Shown piece by piece: positions 14,168 to 22,158 of a DNA stretch of 24,641 bases. Source of the stretch: a virus; the IMG/VR virus record IMGVR_UViG_3300032070_000774, positions 1 to 24,641 of that record. One strand, given 5' to 3'. Positions within the stretch are counted from its first letter, which is position 1; each line of letters opens with the position of its first letter. The position numbers and the translations under genes were made by a program. The notes under the pieces are model-generated. The model was not told where the DNA came from and made no database searches. It saw nothing but the letters and a program-made list of their open reading frames with translations.

Positions 14168-15043
14168 ATGAGTGTTGAAACATATGGCGCACATGAGTGC
14201 CGAGTCTATTTCGTGCAAGAAACAACATATGGGCAGATACCGGCGAATCCTTCGATGCTGGGAATAAACAACGAAGGTCCAGAGCCGAAAATAGCCCCAA
14301 GCCTCATTGAAATCATGGGCGTAGGCAGCAGAGACCTTCAAAACTTGGTCGCTGGCATGAGAAAAGTCGACTTAAAGATTCCGCACACATTGAGTCCTCT
14401 TGCTCCCATCAATTTCATCCAGCACGTGCAGACATTGAACAGCCTAAGCGTTCTGGTGGCTTACTACAAGGGCTTATTTGCGAGCCCAACAAACATCATT
14501 GCTCATCTACATACTGGCTGCAAAATCGATAAAGTAAGCGTCTCATGCAAAGTTGATGACATAGTTAAGGCAGATGTTGAGCTGATTGGGCAAAATGTTT
14601 CGAGATCAACATCACTACCTACTGGCGCAACCTATGGCGACTACCCTGGAGGGATTCCATTTTACAATACTAAAGTGCAGAAAGGAGCTGCTGGAGGCGG
14701 AAGCTTAACAGATCTTACTGATGTCACGGACTGGAAGTTTGAGATTCAGAACAACCTTAAAGCTGTCGTTACGATTCAGAGTGGCGGAACAGGGCTTTTG
14801 CTGAAGTATCTGCGTGAACGCAACCGAAAACTGAGTGGAGAGCTTACGTTAGAGTTTGAGAATGACTGGGCATTAGCTGATCTCTTGGCTGATTCTCAAT
14901 TTAGCCTTAACTTCAACTTGGGTGGTGGAAAGGCAGCTCTGTTTACGTATTGCAAGTGGGAAGAGTTCAATCCAACGACAAAAATCAAAGATCTCGTAAG
15001 CGTTAAACTGAAGTTTCTCGCTCAAACCGTAGCCATAAGTTAG
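14168..15043 (+). CDS. Major tail tube protein
   Basis: A 291-residue protein, the likely subunit of the tail tube. The sequence is beta-rich with a long N-terminal arm and the pattern CKIDKVSVSCKVDDIVKADV, then DWKFEIQNNLKAVVTI, RNRKLSGELTLEFE and VSVKLKFLA, as in siphoviral tube proteins (Phage_tube-type folds). It precedes two tail chaperone genes and a tape measure gene, which is the standard order. The ATG is preceded by a purine-rich AAAGGTGAAAAAAC site. High expression is expected. Confidence 0.85.
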   Translation: MSVETYGAHECRVYFVQETTYGQIPANPSMLGINNEGPEPKIAPSLIEIMGVGSRDLQNLVAGMRKVDLKIPHTLSPLAPINFIQHVQTLNSLSVLVAYYKGLFASPTNIIAHLHTGCKIDKVSVSCKVDDIVKADVELIGQNVSRSTSLPTGATYGDYPGGIPFYNTKVQKGAAGGGSLTDLTDVTDWKFEIQNNLKAVVTIQSGGTGLLLKYLRERNRKLSGELTLEFENDWALADLLADSQFSLNFNLGGGKAALFTYCKWEEFNPTTKIKDLVSVKLKFLAQTVAIS

Positions 15044-15051
15044 GTGATTCT

Positions 15052-15390
15052 GTGCGAACGGAAACACTTGAAGTTGACGAACGTTTTGGTAAGGAATACG
15101 CTGGCCGCTACGTTTTCAGAGAGATCACGTGGGCTAAACGCAATCGCATTCTGCAGAAGTACACACAGTATAGTCCTAAAACGGGCACTGTAATAACTAC
15201 GGATTACGTGGCTATTCAAGCTGAGACAATATGGGCTTCGCTTAAGGAGCAGCCGGATGGCAAGCCCTTATCGTTAGAAAAGCTGCTCGGCGAAGATGAG
15301 AATGGCATTCCCATAGGCTTAGGCGAATTACTCAGCAAGACAGCTAACAAGCTCAACGCTCTTTCAATAGAAGAGACAAAAAACTCTTGA
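15052..15390 (+). CDS. Tail assembly chaperone, first frame (gpG-like)
   Basis: A 112-residue protein that guards the tape measure protein during tail assembly. It starts with GTG preceded by TAGGTGATTCT. The sequence is charged and mostly helical (YAGRYVFREITWAKRNRILQ, then a helical second half). It sits directly between the tube and tape measure genes, as gpG does in lambda-like phages. Its last codons contain A AAA AAC (15378-15384), a canonical -1 slippery heptamer in the right reading phase, just six bases before its TGA stop, giving a route to the fused form. Confidence 0.8.
   Translation: MRTETLEVDERFGKEYAGRYVFREITWAKRNRILQKYTQYSPKTGTVITTDYVAIQAETIWASLKEQPDGKPLSLEKLLGEDENGIPIGLGELLSKTANKLNALSIEETKNS
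15378..15384 (+). promoter_or_regulatory. -1 ribosomal frameshift slippery site
   Basis: The heptamer A AAA AAC lies in the gpG-like frame with codons ACA AAA AAC, so tandem slippage by one base re-pairs both tRNAs on AAA AAA. The -1 frame after it continues as CTC TTG AGG without a stop into the next open frame. It lies six bases upstream of the zero-frame stop. This is the classical arrangement for G/GT tail chaperones. Confidence 0.75.
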
Positions 15391-15584
15391 GGGCGATGAG
15401 GCGGAAGAGCCCGCACCAGTCCGTCACAGAGTTTAGGTTATGCAAAGAGTTCGGGTGGACCATTCAGCAGCTTTATCAGCAGCCGAGCAAGAAAATCAGC
15501 GAGTTTCTCGTTATCTTAAGTGAAATAGATCAACAGACACAGGAAGAAATTGACAAGGCTAAAACAGACTCGAGGCGCCGTTAG
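15384..15584 (+). CDS. Tail assembly chaperone, second frame (gpT part of gpGT)
   Basis: The T-like part encodes FRLCKEFGWTIQQLYQQ followed by a helix ending in EIDKAKTDSRRR, the usual FGWT-type T domain that contacts the tape measure protein. It lies in the -1 frame relative to the upstream gene, and is joined to it by the slippery site at 15378-15384. The fused product would be about 177 residues (111 plus 66). An independent start (ATG at 15396 after GAGGG) is possible but weaker. I annotate the fused portion from the slippery site onward. Confidence 0.78.
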   Translation, partial: LLRAMRRKSPHQSVTEFRLCKEFGWTIQQLYQQPSKKISEFLVILSEIDQQTQEEIDKAKTDSRRR

Positions 15585-15587
15585 AGA

Positions 15588-15962
15588 ATGAGTATCCAGT
15601 TTCGTGTTGAGCTTAGTGGCGTTGAAGATTTTGCTGCTAAAATGCGCACGTTAGACGAGGCTATGCAGGACTGTGTCCAAGAAGCTTTGAATCAGACAGG
15701 TCAAATGGTTGTGCGTCGTGCTCAGGAGTTGGCGCCGGTACGGACTGGTCGCTTGATAGCGGGGATTTACGCTCAGATCATTTACAAGTGGGTTGTCAAA
15801 GTCGCGTGCATGGTGCCCTACGCTTTGTTTCAGGAACTTGGCACAAGATACATTAGTCCCCGCTACTTTTTGACGCGGGCTTTGGCGGAGAATGCGAGTA
15901 ACTTTATGTTTATTGTCTCTGCGGCTTTGGAGCGTGCTGCAGAGGAGGCGGGTGCAGAATGA
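15588..15962 (+). CDS. HK97 gp10-like tail completion / neck protein
   Basis: A 124-residue protein with the hallmark order of HK97 gp10-like proteins: an N-terminal VELSGVEDFAAKM segment, a helix ending in a APVRTGRLIAGI loop, then a beta region, a VPYALFQELGTRYISPRYFL segment, and a C-terminal helix. The TGRL and GT-x-x-x-x-PR-x-FL positions are the family signatures. In most siphoviruses this gene lies before the tail tube gene; here it follows the chaperones, an unusual but not unique order. It is ATGA-coupled to the tape measure gene. Role in closing the tail or neck is inferred from family. Confidence 0.75.
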   Translation: MSIQFRVELSGVEDFAAKMRTLDEAMQDCVQEALNQTGQMVVRRAQELAPVRTGRLIAGIYAQIIYKWVVKVACMVPYALFQELGTRYISPRYFLTRALAENASNFMFIVSAALERAAEEAGAE

Positions 15963-16876
15963 GTACAATGGGTGAGATAGCTGTTACGATTCGTGCGGTG
16001 AATGAGGCTACGCCCGAGTTTGAAGCTGTCGCAAGTGATGCGGCGCGTATGGCTTCAGAGGTTGGCGCTCAGGCCGTAACTATTCATACAGAGAATTTGG
16101 CAAGCCCAGAGATTAACAGGGTTGCTGAAGACGCTGCAAGGGTTAAGGCTGAGGTTGAAGGTTCGCCGATAACGATTACTTTCGCGCCAGTTGAAGTCCC
16201 ACCCTTGCCACCGCTCGACACTGCGCCTATCCAAGCAAGCCTTAACGAAGTCGGAGTTGCTGCAACAGGGATGAGTGCAGATGTTGAAGCTGCGTCGACG
16301 AGTTTTGATGATATGTCTGCGCATGCTGAAGCGACTATGGTAAGCTTGCGCACGGTTGCAGGTGGCATACGGAGCTTCAGTATGATGGGTATGGAGCTTA
16401 CGACTGTAGCGACTGACTTCGGCATACTCGATAGAGAGACGGCGAAGTACGTGCGTGGACTGATGGCTGTTATAATGATTGTTTCCACTGCTGCTCGTAT
16501 GTACAGCTTCTTAACGCTCATGACGACTGGGCATACTGCTGCTCTAGCCGTTGAAACTACCACGGAAACGGGGGCTACTGCAGCCGAGACTTCTCATTCA
16601 GTCGCTCATGGAATTTATGCTGCCGCTTGCAACATTGCAACGATGGCTGAAAACGCCTTAAACATTAGCCACGCAACCTTCCTGGCTCTAACAGGCGTCG
16701 GGATCGGCGTGATTATTGCTGCTGCAGTTGCCATTTCCTATTTCGCCTCTCAAATGAATCAAGCGACAGAAAGCGTTAAAAGTTATAATGCTGCCGCAGC
16801 GGAAACCTCAGCGAAAACAAGCAGCATCACAAGAGCACAAGAGCAATCTTTGTCACGGAAGGGCGTTGAGCCATGA
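15959..16876 (+). CDS. Tail tape measure protein (short)
   Basis: A 305-residue protein rich in Ala, Thr, Glu and Ser, with helical heptads, starting inside the previous stop (ATGA). It has three to four hydrophobic segments (around residues 160-180, 195-215 and 240-265), typical of tape measure proteins that insert into the host membrane. Position after the chaperones and before the tail hub is diagnostic. Using the usual figure of about 0.15 nm per residue, the tail would be near 45 nm, so it is short for a siphovirus. It ends by ATGA overlap with the hub gene. Confidence 0.8.
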   Translation: MSTMGEIAVTIRAVNEATPEFEAVASDAARMASEVGAQAVTIHTENLASPEINRVAEDAARVKAEVEGSPITITFAPVEVPPLPPLDTAPIQASLNEVGVAATGMSADVEAASTSFDDMSAHAEATMVSLRTVAGGIRSFSMMGMELTTVATDFGILDRETAKYVRGLMAVIMIVSTAARMYSFLTLMTTGHTAALAVETTTETGATAAETSHSVAHGIYAAACNIATMAENALNISHATFLALTGVGIGVIIAAAVAISYFASQMNQATESVKSYNAAAAETSAKTSSITRAQEQSLSRKGVEP

Positions 16877-18492
16877 GCGTCAACATTCCAAAGTGTGCCA
16901 TTGTTTTCGGCACTGTTACTCCTCCTCAAGGTGATGTTACCGATCTTAGGGTTCATTTGGGTTGCACCAAAGAGGTTAGCAGCTTTGAAATTCTGCTAGA
17001 GAACTGGAACAAAAAGTATAGCCCCGGCGGAACTTCGCCTATTACTGTGGGTATGGATGGTAGCATAAGCATTGGAAGAGGCGCAAATGTTCCGCAGATT
17101 ATAACTTGTCGTGTTGAAAAGGTTCAATGTGAGTCCACACCGAATGAAAACTATATTCGTGTAAGTGGGCGTTGCTGGGGAGAGAAGCTTTTCCGCAAGG
17201 TTGTGATAAAAACTTATGATAACCAAAAAGGCGAAGCGATCGTTAAAGATCTGATAGATTATTATGTGGGCTTAAGTCATGTGCGAAATAGCGTAGAATT
17301 AATTGAGAATACTGACACGACTTTTACTCACTTACAATATGAGAACAGTCCTGTATGGGATATTCTCAAGTATATTGCTCAAAGTTCTGATAAGGCTGGA
17401 GTTATCGGTTTTGACTTTAGAATTGCAGCAGATGGGAAATTCGAGTTTTTCCCAATGAATGAAAAAGCATCATCAGTGAGCCTCAGCAATAATATTGAAG
17501 TTAGTGAATACAGAAAAGACATCAGCAGGGTAAGAAACAAAATAATGATTTATGGCTTAGCAGATAAAAGCGTTCCACTTGACAAGGACGCTTGGACCGA
17601 GAGCCTAACGCCTGCTGACGGCAGCTGGAGTGGTGCCACCGGAAACACGTTGAGCCTCGATGGTGGTTCAAAGGTTAAGGGTTCGTACAGCATAAAAAAC
17701 GTTCGCGGAATCGAGGAATATGCGGTCTCAACCTTCACTTTAAACAGCGGAAAAGAAGTGAACGCGAACTTGTACCCTGAACTCGGGGTTTTCATAGCCG
17801 CTGACACAGCCTATCCTGTTAAAGTCTTATTGTATGACACTTCAAACAGAATCGCAGCTTACGGCAACAATATGGATGTGGGACTTGAAACCGTCGCTAA
17901 TAAATGGACTCTCTTTAAGCGTAATGTTGGCGTGAACTATGCGGATCAGTGGACCGTGGACGCTAATTTTGATTGGACTTTAATCAAGAAGGTTGAGTTT
18001 CAATATTTTGGGTATGCTGCTGGCGGAACAATCCTGTGGATTGATGGCTTGTACTTTGGCGGCTGCAGATACTCAGCCTTCAGAGAAGATACGGCAAGCG
18101 AAAACAGTTATGGCACCCGTGAGCTTTCAGAGACTGATGAGGAGCTTATCACCGACAACGAGTGCGACTTGAGGGCCAAGGCGTTACTCGCCTACCTCAA
18201 AGACCCAGCGGAATCTCTCACCTTAACCAGCACCGTCATAGACTATGGCACTACGCCGCTTCTTGCCGCAGACAAGATTCACGTAACACTTCCCAATGAG
18301 AACGTTGACTCTGATTTTCACATAGAAACCGTTGAGTACCGCGTGGACGCTAAGACTCAGACGCTTGAAATAACTATGGAGCTTGGCAAACTTCCGCCTC
18401 AGCTTGCTGATTACTTGTACGGCATGCGCACAATGTCCATAACCATTGAGAAGCTTACACGGACAAAAGTTGGTAGAGGTGTTTTAGCGTGA
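16873..18492 (+). CDS. Tail hub / baseplate protein with carbohydrate-binding-like insert
   Basis: A 539-residue protein. Residues 1-230 carry the beta-rich hub pattern (CTKEVSSFEILLENWNKKY, ITCRVEKVQCES, VSGRCWGEKLFRKVV and later VWDILKYIA), resembling Gp27/Gp37-type baseplate hubs. Residues about 235-400 are an inserted jelly-roll domain that includes GSYSIKN, a run of strands and ILWIDGLYFGG, similar to carbohydrate-binding modules. The C-terminal part (NECDLRAKALLAYLKDPAE, then VEYRVDAKTQTLEITMELG) is the second hub half. No separate distal tail protein gene is seen, so this one may combine both roles. Confidence 0.75.
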   Translation: MSVNIPKCAIVFGTVTPPQGDVTDLRVHLGCTKEVSSFEILLENWNKKYSPGGTSPITVGMDGSISIGRGANVPQIITCRVEKVQCESTPNENYIRVSGRCWGEKLFRKVVIKTYDNQKGEAIVKDLIDYYVGLSHVRNSVELIENTDTTFTHLQYENSPVWDILKYIAQSSDKAGVIGFDFRIAADGKFEFFPMNEKASSVSLSNNIEVSEYRKDISRVRNKIMIYGLADKSVPLDKDAWTESLTPADGSWSGATGNTLSLDGGSKVKGSYSIKNVRGIEEYAVSTFTLNSGKEVNANLYPELGVFIAADTAYPVKVLLYDTSNRIAAYGNNMDVGLETVANKWTLFKRNVGVNYADQWTVDANFDWTLIKKVEFQYFGYAAGGTILWIDGLYFGGCRYSAFREDTASENSYGTRELSETDEELITDNECDLRAKALLAYLKDPAESLTLTSTVIDYGTTPLLAADKIHVTLPNENVDSDFHIETVEYRVDAKTQTLEITMELGKLPPQLADYLYGMRTMSITIEKLTRTKVGRGVLA

Positions 18493-18704
18493 GTCGATGG
18501 GCTGGCGAATCAATCCACGATGCCATTCTAAGCACGTTAACAAGTGCTCCAATAGGGAAAAAAATCGCTAAATTCGCCTTTACATGGAATGCGGATGGAA
18601 CGGTTTCTACGATTAAGGTGTATGATCCTGATGGTAACTTACTTTTCACTCTCACTTTTTCATGGAACGCAGATGGAACGCTAAAAGAATTGGCTCGAAC
18701 ATAG
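18489..18704 (+). CDS. Small tail-tip protein with a doubled WNADGT motif
   Basis: This 71-residue protein overlaps the hub gene by GTGA and begins with GTG. Its second half repeats the strand-turn F-x-WNADGT at residues 31-38 and 58-63, giving a small beta meander. The first half (IHDAILSTLTSAPIGKKI) resembles the start of the protein at 18901-19557 (TIDDFVKAAIQKAPIGRTI), so the two may be distant paralogues or share a docking segment. Position suggests a tip component. No known family is recognised. Confidence 0.6.
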   Translation: MSRWAGESIHDAILSTLTSAPIGKKIAKFAFTWNADGTVSTIKVYDPDGNLLFTLTFSWNADGTLKELART

Positions 18705-18758
18705 TCAGCACGCCTGATTATGCGAGAAACCGAAAATAATGGAGGGAAAAGAAAGAAA

Positions 18759-18908
18759 ATGTCAGAAGAAAAGCCTATTTTAGCTTGGGTTGGAACGTCT
18801 TGTCCATGGTGCGGATGGTCAGGCAGAGTCGAAGTGACAGAGAAAGATGCAAACGGCAAGCTTGTTGTGCGATGCCCTGAGTGTAAGGAGAGGATAAAAA
18901 TTGAGTGA
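18759..18908 (+). CDS. Zinc-ribbon protein
   Basis: A 49-residue protein from the ATG at 18759 (the frame is open from 18720). It carries two CPxC knuckles, SCPWCGWSG and RCPECKERI, about 24 residues apart: a classic zinc ribbon. GGAGGG lies 12 bases before this ATG, a somewhat long spacing. It overlaps the next gene's TTG start by 8 bases. A zinc ribbon among tail-tip genes is unexpected; it could be structural or act in transcription. Confidence 0.65.
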   Translation: MSEEKPILAWVGTSCPWCGWSGRVEVTEKDANGKLVVRCPECKERIKIE

Positions 18909-19557
18909 GAAATGTCCATGTGAAATGAACGAGAACTTGGGTACAATTGACGATTTCGTAAAGGCGGCTATACAAAAAGCTCCAATAGGCAGAACTATTG
19001 ATGAGACGCTACGACAAATAAAGGTCAAATTCAAGGTTGAGATTAAGCGATGGGACCCGAAGCATAAAAAGTACAGGATGCAGCGTGACTCTAAAACTGG
19101 AAAATTGTCTCTGTGGCAGTTGCATTATGACAGCGAAGAACTAAGCCTTGATGACTTGCTTACCAAAGTTGGAAGAGACTTAATTCACAACGCAAGTTTT
19201 ATGACGGGTTCGCAGCCTGCAGCCTTAACCTATTATGCTGTTGGTCACACGAGCTTTACGCCAGCTGACACGGACACGACTTTAAACGGGGAAGAGTCAG
19301 GGTCTGGTCTTGCGAGACACGTGTGCAACGGCTCAGTTGATGGAGTCACAGAATCTTTCACGCATACGGCAAGCGGAAACACTACGGTTGTCATCTGTGG
19401 GTTCAAAAATAGCACTGCGGGCCCGGTTACTCTCTACGCCTATGGAAACTTTAACGCGGCATCGAGCGGAACGTTAGGAACAGAATCGACATTCACTTCT
19501 GTGACTTTGCAGATTAACGACATCTTGAAACTCACAGTAACGCTCACACTTGGGTAA
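18901..19557 (+). CDS. Tail-tip / fibre-like structural protein
   Basis: A 218-residue protein from a TTG start with a strong AAGGAGAGGAT ribosome site. The N-terminal 90 residues contain CPCE, an APIGRTI segment shared with the protein at 18489-18704, and a charged stretch. The C-terminal 110 residues are Thr/Ser/Gly-rich beta strands (YYAVGHTSFTPADTDTTLNG, then ASGNTTVVICGF and VTLYAYGNFN) as in phage tail-fibre and tip proteins. It is followed by a T-rich region before the large tip gene. A virion tip role is inferred from composition and position. Confidence 0.6.
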   Translation: MSEKCPCEMNENLGTIDDFVKAAIQKAPIGRTIDETLRQIKVKFKVEIKRWDPKHKKYRMQRDSKTGKLSLWQLHYDSEELSLDDLLTKVGRDLIHNASFMTGSQPAALTYYAVGHTSFTPADTDTTLNGEESGSGLARHVCNGSVDGVTESFTHTASGNTTVVICGFKNSTAGPVTLYAYGNFNAASSGTLGTESTFTSVTLQINDILKLTVTLTLG

Positions 19558-19574
19558 ATTTGGCACAGGAATAC

Positions 19575-19603
19575 AAGTGAAATTCCCCTTTTTTGAAACG
19601 TTT
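19575..19603 (+). terminator. T-rich candidate terminator
   Basis: The gap between two tip genes contains CCCCTTTTTTG (about 19584-19594), a U-rich signal of the type used by archaeal polymerase, before GGAGTGATG, the ribosome site for the large tip gene. It may separate expression of the large tip gene from that of the upstream operon. Composition only. Confidence 0.35.
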
Positions 19604-19628
19604 ACAATAACAACGGAGTGATGTATTA

Positions 19629-22076
19629 ATGCCAACAATAGTCAGCACTGCTGCGGGACAGTATGCTGCGGCTTTAGGTAACAGTAGAAAGCTTTTCCGA
19701 GACGCTTATGGCAAATACATCGCAATATACAAAAATTCGCATGTTATGCTTGGCTACTGCAACAATGACCCGCCCACAAGTGGATGGGTTGACAACGATT
19801 TGGGCTCAAGTTATGGTGCTATTACTGGAGAAGAGTTCGGAATAGCAGCAGCATACGATAGTACGAATGACAAGCTTATGGTTATCGCTAATTATAGCGC
19901 GACAGCTGTTAACGTATTTCAAATAACTTTTTCACGAGATGCAAACCATAACATCACAGGTTATACAGCTGGAACTGCACTAAATCTTATAGCAACATAT
20001 TCAGCGTTTCATAATCCTTCCTTATGGATGCTTCATAACGGTGAAGTTGCCTGTGTGTGGGGAGACGATAAAACAGGTGGCGCAAAACACAGTGTCGTCA
20101 AGTTTTGCCGTTTAGTCTTTGGCAGTCCGCCGACTTACAAGAATGCTGCTGGAACTGCTTCGCAAATTGACACAATATTTGTAGATTACACAGGTGCTAT
20201 TGTCATTCGATTTCCTACAGTAACTCAGCGAATAAATGCGGGAACTGGACAATATGATTTATTCGCCTTTACCACATATAATAATACCGACGTAAGTGTT
20301 AGAAAAGTTAAGGCTACTTGGGGTTCACCCAACTGGGCATGGGGTTCAGAAGTCACCAGTCCGTCAAACAGTACAAATTTTAAATCTACTTTTAGTGCTT
20401 ATGATACAATTAATGGTTTAATAGTCTATGGTACATCAGGCGTATGTAGAACAATAGCAGCTGATGACACGGACTCTAACGTTTCACCTCCTACCAATCC
20501 GAACGCATCAGTTAGTCTTGCTATTAACCAAACAAACGGAGATTACTACATTTGGTACCCTAAAAGCTTAAACGTTTATTATCAAAAACGTTCCAGCGGT
20601 TCATGGGGAAGCGAAACTCGATTCACCACAACGGCGAACGAAAACTATCCCAGTTGTAAAGTTGACGGTGCAGGCAACAAGATAGAACTGATTTGGACGC
20701 ATTACACAGGCTCAGCCTACAACGTTTACTATGATTATCTTTCCTTAGCTGCAGGGGTCACGTATCCTGTCAGCGTTTCTGAATTGCTTGGGTCCCCGTC
20801 TGATTCTGTGAGTTACAGTGTGAGAAGGGCTGCGGCGGTTTCTGAGAGTTTAGGCAGTCCCTCTGATGCAGTGACAAGGGTTCTTAATGCTTTCAGAACC
20901 GTTTCAGAAGCTTCAATAAGTGCAAGCGACGCCCTTACCGCTGGTTTATTCAAAAGCATCAGCGTTTCTGAACCTTTGGGTTCTTCATCTGACTCCGTGG
21001 GCTACACTTTAAGGAGAACAGTTTCAATATCTGAACCTTCCATTTCCATGTCAGACTCGCCTACTTACACTCTACGCCGAGACAAAGCCGTGTCAGAGCC
21101 CACCATCACAGTTTCAGATGGAATAGTAAGAGTGCTCTGGGCATACAGAACCGTTTCTGAGCCTTCGATATCTGCAAGCGACGCCGTTACCCGCGGTTTA
21201 TTCAGAAGCATAAGCGTCTCCGAAACTTCCATAAGCGTCACGGATTCAACGGGCTACATGTTTTACCGAGGCAGAGTCCCTTCTGAATCTTTGGGTTCTG
21301 TTTCTGACATCGTTGGCTATAATGTTAGGCGCGTCATCACTATCAGTGAGCCTTCGATATCCATTTCAGACTCTCCAGCACGGGGATTATTCAGAAGCGT
21401 AAGCATTTCTGAACCGACCGTTTCCGTTTCAGACTCGCCAACCTACAACATAAGACGAATAATCTCAATAAGTGAACCTTCCATCACAGTTTCGGATGGA
21501 GTGACGCGTTTTTTCTGGGGATACAGAACAATCTCGGAGCCTTCAATTTCGGTAAGTGACAGCGTTGCTCGGGGCTTGTTCAGAGCAGTGACAATTTCAG
21601 AAGCTTCAATCACGTTCTCAGATTCAACCGTGCAAGTGCTCCGCAGAAGCGTGACGATTTCTGAACCCACTATATCAGTATCGGACAGCCTTTCCTATAA
21701 TCTGCGTAGAGTTGCATCAATATCTGAGCCGAGTATCACCGTGTCAGACTCTATCGCTGCTGTTCTATGCAGACTGGTTTCAATAAGCGAAACAAGCATC
21801 TCCGTGTCGGACTCCGTTGTAAAGCTGTTTTGGGCGTACAGAACTCTTCAAGAACCCACCATTTCAGCGGCAGACAGTGTTTCCGCTGAGAAGTATGTTA
21901 TAGGCCTCGAAAGAAGTGTCTCAGAACCCAGTATCTCGGTTTCGGATAGCCTTTCATACGTGATGATAAGAGGACGAATGATCACTGAACCCGGCATCCC
22001 GTTTAAGCTGGAACTTGTGATAGGCAACGTAACCATCGATTTGAAAACGGGTAAAGTCGGATTTGTAGTTACTTAG
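19629..22076 (+). CDS. Large tail-tip / receptor-binding protein with 21-residue repeats
   Basis: An 815-residue protein. Residues 1 to about 380 form a beta-rich region with repeated strands and turns (DAYGKYIAIYKNS, AAAYDSTNDKLMVIANYS, VDGAGNKIELIWTHYTG), resembling a beta-propeller or BNR/sialidase-like domain. Residues 383-784 are nineteen copies of a 21-residue unit, [VI]SEPSISVSDS followed by a variable half with an Arg or aromatic. It ends with a short beta segment. Such propeller-plus-repeat stalk designs fit a receptor-binding fibre; function is inferred. No signal peptide is seen. The ribosome site GGAGTGATG is good. Confidence 0.7.
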   Translation: MPTIVSTAAGQYAAALGNSRKLFRDAYGKYIAIYKNSHVMLGYCNNDPPTSGWVDNDLGSSYGAITGEEFGIAAAYDSTNDKLMVIANYSATAVNVFQITFSRDANHNITGYTAGTALNLIATYSAFHNPSLWMLHNGEVACVWGDDKTGGAKHSVVKFCRLVFGSPPTYKNAAGTASQIDTIFVDYTGAIVIRFPTVTQRINAGTGQYDLFAFTTYNNTDVSVRKVKATWGSPNWAWGSEVTSPSNSTNFKSTFSAYDTINGLIVYGTSGVCRTIAADDTDSNVSPPTNPNASVSLAINQTNGDYYIWYPKSLNVYYQKRSSGSWGSETRFTTTANENYPSCKVDGAGNKIELIWTHYTGSAYNVYYDYLSLAAGVTYPVSVSELLGSPSDSVSYSVRRAAAVSESLGSPSDAVTRVLNAFRTVSEASISASDALTAGLFKSISVSEPLGSSSDSVGYTLRRTVSISEPSISMSDSPTYTLRRDKAVSEPTITVSDGIVRVLWAYRTVSEPSISASDAVTRGLFRSISVSETSISVTDSTGYMFYRGRVPSESLGSVSDIVGYNVRRVITISEPSISISDSPARGLFRSVSISEPTVSVSDSPTYNIRRIISISEPSITVSDGVTRFFWGYRTISEPSISVSDSVARGLFRAVTISEASITFSDSTVQVLRRSVTISEPTISVSDSLSYNLRRVASISEPSITVSDSIAAVLCRLVSISETSISVSDSVVKLFWAYRTLQEPTISAADSVSAEKYVIGLERSVSEPSISVSDSLSYVMIRGRMITEPGIPFKLELVIGNVTIDLKTGKVGFVVT
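20775..21980 (+). repeat. Nineteen tandem 63-base repeats within the tip gene
   Basis: The array holds 19 units; eighteen are 63 bases (21 codons) and one (21846-21917) is 72. The protein consensus starts VSEPSIS or ISEPTIT, then VSDS, followed by 11 more variable residues. A higher-order pattern is visible: units ending in W-x-YRT or FRT are followed by units with GLF at residues 15-17 in several places (units 2-3, 6-7 and 12-13). A partial copy (ITEPG) follows. The bases vary enough that the repeats are old rather than freshly copied. Confidence 0.85.
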
Positions 22077-22092
22077 TCGAGATGTTGACAAA

Positions 22093-22158
22093 ATGAAAAA
22101 TATACACAAAAACTTGAAAAAGCAGCTTAAAGCCTTAAGCCGAGGCGATTTTACGTGA
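22093..22158 (+). CDS. Possible 21-residue basic peptide
   Basis: A tiny frame whose stop overlaps the GTG of the next gene (GTGA, 22155-22158). It is basic and helical (IHKNLKKQLKALSRG). It may be a leader peptide coupling translation of the next gene. No strong ribosome site is visible. Existence is uncertain. Confidence 0.3.
   Translation: MKNIHKNLKKQLKALSRGDFT

Noticed and set aside
20775-21980. CRISPR array
   Set aside because: The 63-base repeats are contiguous, in phase with a long open frame and diverged at codon level; there are no unique spacers.
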